Source: an uncultured Eubacteriales bacterium
Lineage (GTDB): Bacteria; Bacillota; Clostridia; Peptostreptococcales; Anaerovoracaceae
Reading direction: 5' to 3'
Assembly: GCA_902786815.1 (NCBI GenBank)
Contig: CADADV010000005.1
Location: forward strand, 160,857 to 224,856
Length of the DNA stretch: 64,000 nucleotides
In this document: positions 45,588 to 56,007 of the stretch, piece after piece
Numbering within the stretch: position 1 is the first letter of the stretch
Layout: every line of letters begins with the position of its first letter
Notes under the pieces: generated by a model
What the model was told of the DNA's origin: nothing
Seen by the model: the letters and a program-made list of their open reading frames with translations, nothing else
The model's database searches: none
Program-made: the position numbers and the translations under genes

Positions 45588-46603
45588 AAGCATTCCTCCA
45601 TAATTTTCTTTGTGAACTCTATAATAAAATGATTTGTCTCTCTGTATTTGATGCCGCCTGCGTCTTCGATGACAAGGAATCCGCTCGCGCAGCCCGGGTA
45701 ATCCTTAAAGCAAAAGCCGGAAGGCATGGCTGCGTCCAAAAGCCTCGCAGCTTCCAGGTCGATCACAGCCAGACCGCTCTGACGGATGACGGGCACGGAC
45801 AGTTCGAAGCCGCTTCCTGTGAACCGGCTTCCGGCCGGCCACCCGTGGTAGTCATATCCCATGTATGCAGCAGGCAGGCGGTTCTGATCACCGCTCCATT
45901 CAAGCCTGTCCTGACGAAGACGGATGCTTGTGACAGTGACCATCGCCGGTCCGCGTTTCACAGGAAATCCGATGTGGAACATGGCCTTGTGGAAATCGCT
46001 CTTGGTGATCGCTTTGGTCAGACGAGTGAGCTGTCTCACGTCATCGTTGTTGTGCAGGAGGATCTTCGCTTCGGCATCCGGGTCTGCTGTCCGCTCATAC
46101 AGGTGATATAACTCGACGCTTTCGGCGCCGGAGATTTCGTCCGCTCTCGTCTCCCACAGCCCCATGTAGTTTTCAACTGTCTTCTGCTTCATGTTCGGCA
46201 GAAGCCGACGAAGGGGTGAATGTTTGCTGAGCACCGGATAGAGATCCAGGTCATACAGATAGCTGCATGAGAGGGAAGCCGTCTCCGGGTGCTTCCGAAG
46301 CCTGGTGTCCAGAAACGGAATGTCGAAGTGATTGCCGTTATAAGTGATCAGCACATCCAGCTCTGCCAGCACGTCCATATATTCACCCAGCGCCAGAGGT
46401 TCTTCCGTCTGGTTTTCTGCGAGGATCTGGTGGAGCTGATGCTTCTTCACATCGTAGACGCCGCCCAGAATGAATTTGTTCCGGTAAGGATCAAGGCCGG
46501 TCGTCTCGATGTCCAGCACGCCGACTTTCAGTCCGTCGAAATAAAAGTCCCACAAAGCGGAATGGCAGATGTCCTGCTGCCAGTCTTCTATGATGTGCTT
46601 CAT
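45584..46603 (-). CDS. RNase H-fold 3'-5' exonuclease-like protein
   Basis: 339 aa. The N-terminal part has the DEDD exonuclease layout: GVLDIETTGLDP (D-x-E), TYNGNHFDIPFLD (second Asp) and HNNDDVRQL (last Asp). This is the ribonuclease H-like YprB family of Firmicutes. The C-terminal 140 residues add a beta-rich domain of unknown role (MVTVTSIRLRQDRLEW). Expected to be an exonuclease on DNA or RNA; the substrate is unproven. 4-base overlaps on both sides. Confidence 0.85.
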   Translation of the reverse strand: MKHIIEDWQQDICHSALWDFYFDGLKVGVLDIETTGLDPYRNKFILGGVYDVKKHQLHQILAENQTEEPLALGEYMDVLAELDVLITYNGNHFDIPFLDTRLRKHPETASLSCSYLYDLDLYPVLSKHSPLRRLLPNMKQKTVENYMGLWETRADEISGAESVELYHLYERTADPDAEAKILLHNNDDVRQLTRLTKAITKSDFHKAMFHIGFPVKRGPAMVTVTSIRLRQDRLEWSGDQNRLPAAYMGYDYHGWPAGSRFTGSGFELSVPVIRQSGLAVIDLEAARLLDAAMPSGFCFKDYPGCASGFLVIEDAGGIKYRETNHFIIEFTKKIMEECL

Positions 46604-47160
46604 GACTCACTGCCGTCTCCGATTGGCTCGCCATCGTCTTCGGCGCCGTAAGGATCTTCTTCGATCTCCCGTTCAAACTCTACGACATATGCGCCCAGGA
46701 TTTCCTCCACAGGGAGCTTGATGAAACTGCGGATCCTCTCATCGTCGTCAAAGAAGGCGTTGGCGGGAGGCAGTTCCCAGTCCAGGGAGCAGTCTGCGTA
46801 TTCCTTATTCTCATTGATGACTTCTGCTTCCAGGAAGCCGTAGGATCCGGTGTTGTAGTCCCAGTAAAAGCAGCCGTCGTTGTCCGCTTCATGGGGACAG
46901 CCGCCGGCCTTTCCGGTGGGCGTGAATTCCAGATGCATGTAGTCAGGCTTCTCCAGCCATGAGCAGATGTTCAGCCATCCGCGTTTCCCTTCGGCTGCAA
47001 CAGGTGTATTGAATTCCACATAGCCCCAGTCATCATCTCCGTCGAAGCACTCCACGTTGATGCGGAGAACCGGACGCAGAGATTCGAACCCCGGCGGAAG
47101 CAGCCTCTTGATTTCATTTTCATCGGCCCGGTAGGCCATTACATACTGTTTGATTTTCAT
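46600..47160 (-). CDS. Hypothetical, acetoacetate decarboxylase-like fold?
   Basis: 186 aa from ATG 47160, preceded by CGGAGGAA; earlier in-frame ATGs lack a site. A basic start (MKIKQYVMAYRADEN) with IKRLLPPGFESLRPVLRINVE recalls the acetoacetate-decarboxylase-like superfamily, but the key lysine region is not clear to me and the call is weak. The acidic tail (EEDPYGAEDDGEPIGDG) is unusual. It is first in the operon, with an extended -10 (TGG TATACT, 47183-47178) about 20 bases upstream. Confidence 0.6.
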   Translation of the reverse strand: MKIKQYVMAYRADENEIKRLLPPGFESLRPVLRINVECFDGDDDWGYVEFNTPVAAEGKRGWLNICSWLEKPDYMHLEFTPTGKAGGCPHEADNDGCFYWDYNTGSYGFLEAEVINENKEYADCSLDWELPPANAFFDDDERIRSFIKLPVEEILGAYVVEFEREIEEDPYGAEDDGEPIGDGSES

Positions 47161-47221
47161 TGCGTTCCTCCGGTTAGAGTATACCACATTTTATGGTAAA
47201 CCAATGCGAGGCAAACAAAAA

Positions 47222-47251
47222 AACAAAAGAAACCCGAAGGTTTCTTTTGTT
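47222..47251. terminator. Perfect hairpin, bidirectional terminator-like
   Basis: AACAAAAGAAACC (47222-47234), loop CGAA, and GGTTTCTTTTGTT (47239-47251): a perfect 13-bp stem. It lies between two divergent genes, so no known gene needs it; it may end a small transcript or belong to a repeat. GGTTATC/GATAACC (47282-47299) forms a second hairpin nearby. Confidence 0.55.
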
Positions 47252-47435
47252 AAAAGGGGTATTGGGATTAGAGATTAATGAGGTTATCAGGGGATAACCA
47301 CAGGTAAATAGTAACCTACAATCCGCTAAAAATCAAGGTTTTTTTGTTTATTAAAAAATATTAAGTTTCATATGGACATGCTCTCATATATAATTATGTA
47401 ACAAGTATAATGCCATTGATATGTGAGAGAAGAGT

Positions 47436-48863
47436 ATGCGCAGGAAAAAAACAGCCGCCATCGCTCTGCTTACAGTCCTTATTTTAGTGGTTTCACTGAT
47501 GCCTTTGGATGCCTTTGCGGTATACAGGACATCGGTTGGAGACGCCGAGACGCCGGCCAAGTACAAGGACGGATTTGTCCAGCGCAACTGCCTGGATATC
47601 TCGTCATGGAACGGTGATCTGGACAATGATGACTGGGAAGCCATTAAGGACGCAGGCGTAGACAGCGTCATCATCAGAGCGGGCTACAGCAAACTCAATA
47701 CGAACAGACTCAAGAAGGACGAACGTTTCGAGCAGAACATCAAACGTGCGAGGAAACACGGCCTTGATGTTGGCGTGTACTATTTCACAACGGCCCTGAC
47801 CCATAAGGAAATGGAGCGGGAAGCGAAGTTCTTCATGGAGATCATCGAGCCGTACAGAAGCAAGATCACACTTCCTGTTGCCCTTGACTTCGAGACCAAC
47901 AGCCACGGCAGACTCAACGCATATACTCTCAGGGAATTAGGACAGAAGAACTGCACGGAGCTCTGCATGACCTTCTGCGACATCATTGCAGAAAACGGAT
48001 ACGATCCGATGCTCTATGCGAGCCGGGCATTGTTCAATTATTATCTCGATGCGGAAAAGCTCGAGGATAAGTACGCTATCTGGATCGCGCAGTATACATA
48101 CGATCTTTCGGCCACCGGTTATCCGGGTGAATATTATATGTGGCAGTACAGCTCCAATGTGAGGATCCCGGGCATCCGCTGCAGGTTCGACGGAAACTAT
48201 TTATATGAAAAGGACTACACGGTGCAGCACAAGCCGAAGGAAATCAAGTCATCCAAAGGGAAGACGGTGACCTACAAGCTGTCTGCTCCGGTCAAGTCTG
48301 TTCTGCCGGTCAAGAGCAACAAGAAAAAAGCCAAAGCGCAGGTCACAGACAGTTTAGGTGTGAAGCATGAATATACGATCTGGAAGTCAGCAGATGTAGA
48401 GCAGAGCACTGGCGAATGCATCATCGCAGGGCTGCTCTCCGGCCTCGGCTACGAAAACGACAAGGGCGAACTCCTGAGCCCGGCAGCGGTCAGGAAATAC
48501 ATCACAGGAAGCAAGGATAAAAAGACCGATCTTGACGACCTGGAGGATTACATGGACGCCTTTGATAAACTCGGCGTCATCGGCGATCTGCACGATGACG
48601 ATGACAATGTATATGTGGATATCAAAGGCAACCTCGCAGGCGGCATGCCGGTCATCCTCTCCATCGACGCGGACAGCGGCCCATGGAAGGGCGATAGCCA
48701 GCGGCTGCTCCTGATCGGCATGGACGAGGACGGCAGGGCGATCGTTGCGGACTCGAAAGACCGCAAGTGGTTCGAAACGGATCAGCGTTTCAAGCTGACG
48801 GATATCGACGAGCTGGTCAGCTACATCGACAAAGGATATATCATCATCAGAGGCGCGCACTAG
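47436..48863 (+). CDS. Secreted GH25 lysozyme with C39-like domain
   Basis: 475 aa. Signal peptide (residues 1-27, ending DAFAV). GH25 muramidase domain (about 48-250): CLDISSWNGDLD and LPVALDFETNS carry the catalytic acids, and YMWQYSSN is the family end motif. The C-terminal 180 residues resemble a C39-type cysteine peptidase-like domain (STGECIIAGLLSGLGYEND with one Cys, later LLLIGMDEDGRAIVADS), of doubtful activity because no clear His box is seen. It cleaves peptidoglycan outside the cell. GAGAAG-like site before the ATG. Confidence 0.85.
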   Translation: MRRKKTAAIALLTVLILVVSLMPLDAFAVYRTSVGDAETPAKYKDGFVQRNCLDISSWNGDLDNDDWEAIKDAGVDSVIIRAGYSKLNTNRLKKDERFEQNIKRARKHGLDVGVYYFTTALTHKEMEREAKFFMEIIEPYRSKITLPVALDFETNSHGRLNAYTLRELGQKNCTELCMTFCDIIAENGYDPMLYASRALFNYYLDAEKLEDKYAIWIAQYTYDLSATGYPGEYYMWQYSSNVRIPGIRCRFDGNYLYEKDYTVQHKPKEIKSSKGKTVTYKLSAPVKSVLPVKSNKKKAKAQVTDSLGVKHEYTIWKSADVEQSTGECIIAGLLSGLGYENDKGELLSPAAVRKYITGSKDKKTDLDDLEDYMDAFDKLGVIGDLHDDDDNVYVDIKGNLAGGMPVILSIDADSGPWKGDSQRLLLIGMDEDGRAIVADSKDRKWFETDQRFKLTDIDELVSYIDKGYIIIRGAH

Positions 48864-48903
48864 ACAGCGTACACTAAACAGCGCACACAAAAAACGACAA
48901 TGA

Positions 48904-48940
48904 AAAACCGGTCTGCAGGAAACTCCCGCAGACCGGTTTT
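48904..48940. terminator. Bidirectional terminator, GH25/rubredoxin
   Basis: AAAACCGGTCTGC and GCAGACCGGTTTT form a perfect 13-bp stem with an 11-base loop and T-runs on both strands, between two convergent genes. Confidence 0.92.
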
Positions 48941-48951
48941 CTGTTATAGAC

Positions 48952-49131
48952 TTATTCTTCTTCTTTTACGCCGACAGGCTCAAAGTACTCTTTGCCTACG
49001 CCGCATTCCGGGCAAATCCAGTTTTCAGGAAGATCTTCAAAAGCTACTCCAGGAGCAACTCCGCCTTCCCTATCACCCTTCTGAGGGTTGTAAACATAAT
49101 CACATGCCTTGCAACAATATTTCTGTGCCAT
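48952..49131 (-). CDS. Rubredoxin
   Basis: 59 aa, AGGAGGTG 5-7 bases before the ATG. The two iron-binding motifs are CKAC (with an extra adjacent Cys, CCKAC) and CPECGV, with the core YNPxxGD and [11 protein letters not shown] of rubredoxins. A one-iron electron carrier of anaerobes, probably donating to oxygen- or peroxide-detoxifying enzymes. The C-terminus is acidic (VKEEE). It lies with thioredoxin on the same strand, 120 bases downstream of it. Confidence 0.95.
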   Translation of the reverse strand: MAQKYCCKACDYVYNPQKGDREGGVAPGVAFEDLPENWICPECGVGKEYFEPVGVKEEE

Positions 49132-49251
49132 ACTGCACCTCCTGTTAACAACTAACTGTCTTCGTTTCTAAGGCCTATAACTTACGCCACAATTCTAACT
49201 ATCTGCAGCCATGATGTCAATGAGATATAGGCATAATGAACCGGGTTTTTT

Positions 49252-49560
49252 TTAGAACATTTTAACGATTTCGTCCTTTTGCGCGAAGCCGACGATCTGA
49301 CCGTCAACCTCACCGTTCTTGAACACGAAAAGCGTCGGGATGGCAGTGACTTTGAACTGCATGGCAAGCTGCGGTTCCTCGTCTACATTTACCTTGCCGA
49401 CTTTGACTTTGCCTTCGTATTCTTCTGCGATCTCCGCAACGATCGGGCCGACCATCTTGCATGGGCCGCACCATGTCGCCCAGAAATCTACCAGAACCGG
49501 AATGTCCGATTCGAGAACTTCCGCCTGGAAGTTATCCTGTGTGATTTTAAGTTCTGCCAT
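49252..49560 (-). CDS. trxA: Thioredoxin
   Basis: 102 aa with the WCGPC active site ([12 protein letters not shown], about residue 30) and the cis-Pro region [11 protein letters not shown]. Full length for the family. It reduces protein disulfides and supplies electrons to reductases. GAGGAAAAT site before the ATG. Followed by an eight-T tract, then rubredoxin 120 bases on, possibly in one redox transcript. Confidence 0.95.
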   Translation of the reverse strand: MAELKITQDNFQAEVLESDIPVLVDFWATWCGPCKMVGPIVAEIAEEYEGKVKVGKVNVDEEPQLAMQFKVTAIPTLFVFKNGEVDGQIVGFAQKDEIVKMF

Positions 49561-49706
49561 TATATTTTCCTCCTGTTTTGTTGTGTGCTGATTTTTTGTA
49601 CTGCTACATTATAGTATATAACCGCAACATGCGCAAAAAGTTTGTGCTGTTTTGTGCTATAATGTTTTCGCATAGGAAAGACATAAAGAGAGGTAGTGAT
49701 AGAGAG

Positions 49707-50132
49707 ATGAAAAGAATTCTGATCACAACAATTGCGCTGGCGGCGGTGATCGCGATGGCAACGGCCTTCGCGGGTTGCGGCGGGGCAAAAGTCCCGGAGC
49801 GTCTGATTGGTCACTGGGAATGCGCTGATTTGGCTTCAGACGGCCTTACCGATACGAGTTTTTACGCCCTGACCATCGAGAAGGACGGGACGTTCAGTCT
49901 ATATGATTACGCTGCAGGAAATCCTGGCATCTCCGGAACGATGAAGGGAGATGACACGGGCAAGCTTGGTATACTCGAGCTGACATGCAATGAAGATGAT
50001 TTCGATCCGCCGGTCTGCTGGTCCAAGATGCAGACTAAGTCCCGCGTACGGTATAAGATCATGGCCGACGGCACGATCCGTCTCGGCTACGTTGGTATCT
50101 GGCTTATTTTCAACAAAGCCGGGGAAGAGTAG
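49707..50132 (+). CDS. Small putative lipoprotein
   Basis: 141 aa from ATG 49707. Signal peptide (KRILITTIALAAVIAMATAF) and lipobox FAGC, then RLIGHWECADL, similar in style to the start of the lipoprotein at 4908 (GKWEMCGL). The rest is a beta-rich domain (YRYKIMADGTIRLGY). Probably a lipocalin-like extracytoplasmic protein of unknown role. An extended -10 TG-C-TATAAT lies near 49655-49663 upstream. Confidence 0.6.
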   Translation: MKRILITTIALAAVIAMATAFAGCGGAKVPERLIGHWECADLASDGLTDTSFYALTIEKDGTFSLYDYAAGNPGISGTMKGDDTGKLGILELTCNEDDFDPPVCWSKMQTKSRVRYKIMADGTIRLGYVGIWLIFNKAGEE

Positions 50133-50155
50133 TTTCCAGGAAGAGTAGTTTTTAG

Positions 50156-51190
50156 ATGAAAGCACTGATTGCGATGAGCGGCGGGGTAGATTCCTCCGTC
50201 GCAGCAAAATTGATCCGCGAAAAGGGATTCGAGTGTGTTGGCTGCACCATGAAATTATTCGAATCCGCAGCTGCCGGAAATGCGGAAGATGCGCGCAGCG
50301 TGACGGAACGTCTCGGCATGCCGTTTTATCTCCTGGATCTGCAGGAAGAATTCCGCAGCTGCGTCATCGACAAATTCATCGATTCCTATTCCCGGGGCGT
50401 GACTCCGAACCCTTGCATCGACTGCAATAAGAACCTCAAGTTCGGGAAGCTTTTGCAAAAGGCAAATGAGCTCGGCTGTGATTACATCGCAACGGGACAT
50501 TACGCCCGCATCGAGCGTGATCCCGCGACGGGGAAATACCTGCTTCGGAAAGCCCTCGACACATCCAAGGATCAGAGCTACGTGCTCTACAACCTGACCC
50601 AGGAGCTGCTGGCGAGGGTGCTTTTGCCTCTCGGGGATCTGACGAAGCAGCAGGTGCGGGAGCTGGCGGAGGCGGACAGATTCGTGAACGCCAACAAGCC
50701 GGAGAGCCAGGACATCTGTTTCGTTCCGGACGGTGATTATGCTTCTGTCATCAAGGCGTATTCCGGCCGTGAGTTTCCCGCAGGCGAGTATGTGGATCTC
50801 GACGGGAATGTCATCGGAACGCACCGTGGCATCATCCACTACACCATCGGCCAGCACAAGGGCCTGGGGCAGGCGTTCGGCGAGAAACGCTATGTCTGCC
50901 GCATCGACGCTGAGAAAAACCAGATCGTCCTCGGAAGCAACGAAGACGTCTTCTCTCCTAATGCAAAAGCAACCGGCGTGAACTGGATCAGCGGAGAGGT
51001 GCCGGCCGGCGAGATCCGCTGCCGCGTGCGTCTGCGCTACAAACAAAAGGAGCAGTGGGCGACCGTGCGCCCGTCCGGCGAAGACGCTGTTGAAATCATC
51101 TTTGACGAACCCCAGCGCGCCATCACCCCCGGCCAAGCAGCCGTCTTCTACGATGAAGACATCGTCCTCGGCGGTGGGACATTGATCTAA
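50156..51190 (+). CDS. mnmA: tRNA-specific 2-thiouridylase MnmA
   Basis: 344 aa. PP-loop SGGVDSS at residues 8-14, first catalytic Cys in NPCIDCNKNLKF (about 85) and second Cys in SQDICFVPDGDY (about 185). It adds sulfur to U34 of Lys, Glu and Gln tRNAs. Starts 23 bases after the lipoprotein stop, without a strong ribosome site (GGAAGAG lies about 12 bases off). Confidence 0.95.
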   Translation: MKALIAMSGGVDSSVAAKLIREKGFECVGCTMKLFESAAAGNAEDARSVTERLGMPFYLLDLQEEFRSCVIDKFIDSYSRGVTPNPCIDCNKNLKFGKLLQKANELGCDYIATGHYARIERDPATGKYLLRKALDTSKDQSYVLYNLTQELLARVLLPLGDLTKQQVRELAEADRFVNANKPESQDICFVPDGDYASVIKAYSGREFPAGEYVDLDGNVIGTHRGIIHYTIGQHKGLGQAFGEKRYVCRIDAEKNQIVLGSNEDVFSPNAKATGVNWISGEVPAGEIRCRVRLRYKQKEQWATVRPSGEDAVEIIFDEPQRAITPGQAAVFYDEDIVLGGGTLI

Positions 51191-51220
51191 AAGACTCCGG
51201 TTCTCCGGAGCCTTGTTGCA

Positions 51221-51619
51221 TTACCAATCTTTCAGAAACTGTTTCGGGGTGATTGCCCGCACTGGTGATTTTGCGAAATCTTTCGCATTGCGGGTGACCA
51301 GGCAGTCGGCCTTATTGCGTTTGGCGCAGGCCGCCAGCAGAGCGTCTTCAAAATCCGGCATATCGGATTTGACGGCTTCATTGAAGTCGTCTGCGGTCAC
51401 GTCGGTCAGGCTGATCATATAGGATAATTTCAGCAGTTTGTCTTTGACGTCACCGGACTTTCTTAAAATGTATGCAATGTCAGTAACCGCGGATACCGGC
51501 ATCATGCAGAGATCACCGTTCTCCAATGCGTTTAGGAGAACAAGATAAGAGTTGGCAAAGAAAGGCTCTCTTTTCTCGAGAATATCAATTACGATATTCG
51601 TGTCCAGCATGATCTTCAT
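51221..51619 (-). CDS. PIN-domain ribonuclease toxin (VapC-like)
   Basis: 132 aa. PIN-domain acidic residues: D6 in MLDTNIVIDIL, Glu/Asp near PDFEDALLAACA, and Asp in the VTRNAKDFA region. Such toxins cut tRNA or rRNA. Its ATG overlaps the antitoxin stop by 4 bases (ATGA). Confidence 0.9.
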   Translation of the reverse strand: MKIMLDTNIVIDILEKREPFFANSYLVLLNALENGDLCMMPVSAVTDIAYILRKSGDVKDKLLKLSYMISLTDVTADDFNEAVKSDMPDFEDALLAACAKRNKADCLVTRNAKDFAKSPVRAITPKQFLKDW

Positions 51620-51834
51620 TGTTTTGCCAGCCTTTTTTCTTTGACTTCATCCAAAGTCAGGTTTTCAGATTCTGCCGCTCCGACCAAACTATTCAGGATA
51701 TCGATCTTTTCACGGTTCGGATTGCTGAGCTTGACCAGAATGTGCCCGTTCTTCGTGATGTAGATATCTTCCTCCAGCGCCTTGAGCATGTACATGCCGA
51801 GGTTCTTTTTGAATTCTGTTGCTGTAATTGTCAT
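51616..51834 (-). CDS. Antitoxin, Phd/YefM-like
   Basis: 72 aa from ATG 51834 (GGGGAT 6 bases before). The N-terminus TITATEFKKNLGMYMLKALEEDIYITKNGHILVKLSN is the Phd/YefM DNA-binding fold; a short C-terminal helix (LTLDEVKEKRLAKQ) would hold the PIN toxin. The upstream iterons at 51851-51909 are its likely binding sites. Confidence 0.85.
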   Translation of the reverse strand: MTITATEFKKNLGMYMLKALEEDIYITKNGHILVKLSNPNREKIDILNSLVGAAESENLTLDEVKEKRLAKQ

Positions 51835-51850
51835 GATAGTATCCCCGCTG

Positions 51851-51909
51851 ATTTCACACGAATAATGCCAATATTTCGCACGAATTATTATAGTATTTCG
51901 CATGAAATA
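51851..51909. promoter_or_regulatory. Three 22-bp-spaced iterons, antitoxin operator
   Basis: ATTTCACACGAATA, ATTTCGCACGAATTA and ATTTCGCATGAAATA begin at 51851, 51873 and 51895: exact 22-base period (two helical turns). They cover the antitoxin promoter region and give a cooperative binding array. Confidence 0.75.
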
Positions 51910-51938
51910 TGTCAACGATATACGCAGATCGAAAATTA

Positions 51939-51965
51939 TTAGCACTCTCGTGCAGTGAGTGCCAA
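51939..51965. promoter_or_regulatory. CIRCE element (HrcA operator)
   Basis: TTAGCACTC, 9 bases, GAGTGCCAA: the CIRCE consensus with one mismatch, immediately upstream of the clpB -35. HrcA should repress clpB and relieve on heat stress. Confidence 0.92.
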
Positions 51966-51972
51966 AAAAGTG

Positions 51973-52001
51973 TTGACTTTGGTATATACGGGTATTACAA
52001 T
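51973..52001 (+). promoter_or_regulatory. clpB promoter
   Basis: TTGACT (51973-51978), 17 bases, TACAAT (51996-52001). Confidence 0.85.
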
Positions 52002-52063
52002 GAAATCGGACGAGGGGTCAAGCCCCAAATCCGTGACACTGTATAAAGGGGGATAACAAAGAT

Positions 52064-54658
<2,595 letters not shown>

Positions 54659-54699
54659 CAGAAGACTGACGTTTTCCGCTAAGTAACAGAGACCAATAA

Positions 54700-54775
54700 A
54701 AGAGCGGCTGGGGAGACATGCAGCTGTAATCCGCAGGAACGAGGACATCAGCGGAATGTCTCCCCAGCCGCTCTT
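54700..54775. terminator. Long 20-bp-arm bidirectional terminator
   Basis: Perfect 20-bp inverted arms at 54700-54719 and 54756-54775 (core GCGGCTGGGGAGACAT) with a 36-base loop, between the convergent clpB and 54786 genes. The right arm is followed by TATTATGTTTATT. The arm length is unusual for a terminator and may hint at a structured RNA or repeat. Confidence 0.8.
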
Positions 54776-54785
54776 ATTATGTTTA

Positions 54786-55319
54786 TTAGTGTACGAGCTT
54801 GAGGTTCTCCGGGCTGCCTTTGAAGCGGCGGCGGTACCAATTGATGAGGAAGGTCATGACGTAGTCGTAGAGAAGCGCCATGACGATACCGGCTGCGAAC
54901 AGTCCGCCGGTTGGCCATTCGGGCATGTGCACGCCGGAAGTGAGAACCGACTTGAAGAAAAACAAACCGATGAACAGTACAGCGGCGAAGTAGCAGGCCT
55001 TGACAACCAGCTGCAACACGCCGCTTTTTATTTTCTCAATATAGTATTTCAGAACGGCGTAATAGCCGAAGCAGAACACGTAAGGAATCAGGGCGAGCTT
55101 GTTGGGAATGAGAATGAGCCCCAGAAGGCTCGCCGCGGCAAAGACAGAGAGCCCGCCCGCAGCGCCTGCTTCGATGACCATGACAGCCGTAAAAAGAGAG
55201 CTGATCAAAAAGAGAGTCAGCTCGATTCCCGGCACGAAAGACGCGCCGAACATAAATATGACAGCGAGGGCGGTGCAGATCCCGCCCATCGCGATTTTAC
55301 CGGTTTTGTTTTGTTTCAT
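54786..55319 (-). CDS. Multi-pass membrane protein, unknown
   Basis: 177 aa with five or six transmembrane helices (AMGGICTALAVIFMFGA, LTLFLISSLFTAVMVI, LSVFAAASLLGLILI, ACYFAAVLFIGLFF, GLFAAGIVMALLYDY) and a basic C-terminal tail. The shape resembles an ECF-type S component, but no family signature is clear. No good Shine-Dalgarno lies before the ATG. It follows the DnaJ gene by 16 bases. Confidence 0.65.
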   Translation of the reverse strand: MKQNKTGKIAMGGICTALAVIFMFGASFVPGIELTLFLISSLFTAVMVIEAGAAGGLSVFAAASLLGLILIPNKLALIPYVFCFGYYAVLKYYIEKIKSGVLQLVVKACYFAAVLFIGLFFFKSVLTSGVHMPEWPTGGLFAAGIVMALLYDYVMTFLINWYRRRFKGSPENLKLVH

Positions 55320-55335
55320 TATATATGTGCGTTAT

Positions 55336-56007
55336 TTATATGCAGTCGCAGCAGCAGTCTGCGCAGATGTAGCACTGAAGCGCCTGGCAGCACAGATCGT
55401 CATTGCCCATGGAATTGTAGCCGTGACCCTGCGCCTGGTTCTGGTAGACATTGCCCTGGTTCATTAGGCTGGCGTAGTGGCGCCGGTATTCCTGATTGGC
55501 CGGTTCCATGTTGCAGGCGGTCTGCAGGTTGTTGACAGCATCGTCGTACCAGCCTTTGCGTGAGGACAGCACGCCTTTGAGGAAGAACCATTCGGCGTTC
55601 CTGACGGACATGCCGTTCAGCGCTGCTTCCGCGCTGTCGAGCCGGCCTCTGTCGATGTCCTGACGGATCCGCTGGAAGTCCGCGGTGTAGTCATAGTCGC
55701 TCTGCGAGTCGTAGCTGGCCTGTGAGTCGTAGCTGCTCTGGGATGCGTATCCGCCCTGAGAAGCATAGCCGCCCTGTGACGCGTAGCCGCCCTGGGACGC
55801 GTAGCCGCCGGAGCCGGAACTGCCCGGCTTCTTCATGAGCATATCATAGGCTTCATTGACCTCCTGAAGCTTTTTCTCCGCCAGATCCGCGAGAGGATTA
55901 TCGATATACTTGTCCGGGTGGTATTTCTTGACGAGCTCTTTGTACGCCGCCTTGATTTCTTCTTCTGATGCCCCTGGTTTTATTCCCAATACTTCATATG
56001 GATTCAT
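55336..56007 (-). CDS. J-domain protein with GGYASQ repeats
   Basis: 223 aa. J domain at residues 1-65 with the HPD motif (YHPDKY) for stimulating DnaK. A linker of four near-identical GGYASQ repeats and YDSQ repeats (about 70-105), then a TPR-like helical stretch (ADFQRIRQDIDRGRLDSAEAALNGM, and FLKGVLSSRKGWYDDAV), and a tail with eight cysteines in the last 20 residues. The tail could be lipidated or bind metal. It overlaps the upstream gene by 14 bases. A DnaK co-chaperone for a special client. Confidence 0.85.
   Translation of the reverse strand: MNPYEVLGIKPGASEEEIKAAYKELVKKYHPDKYIDNPLADLAEKKLQEVNEAYDMLMKKPGSSGSGGYASQGGYASQGGYASQGGYASQSSYDSQASYDSQSDYDYTADFQRIRQDIDRGRLDSAEAALNGMSVRNAEWFFLKGVLSSRKGWYDDAVNNLQTACNMEPANQEYRRHYASLMNQGNVYQNQAQGHGYNSMGNDDLCCQALQCYICADCCCDCI

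Noticed and set aside
46600-47160. Acetoacetate decarboxylase call
   Set aside because: Only a loose N-terminal resemblance; the Schiff-base lysine region is not evident, so kept as hypothetical.
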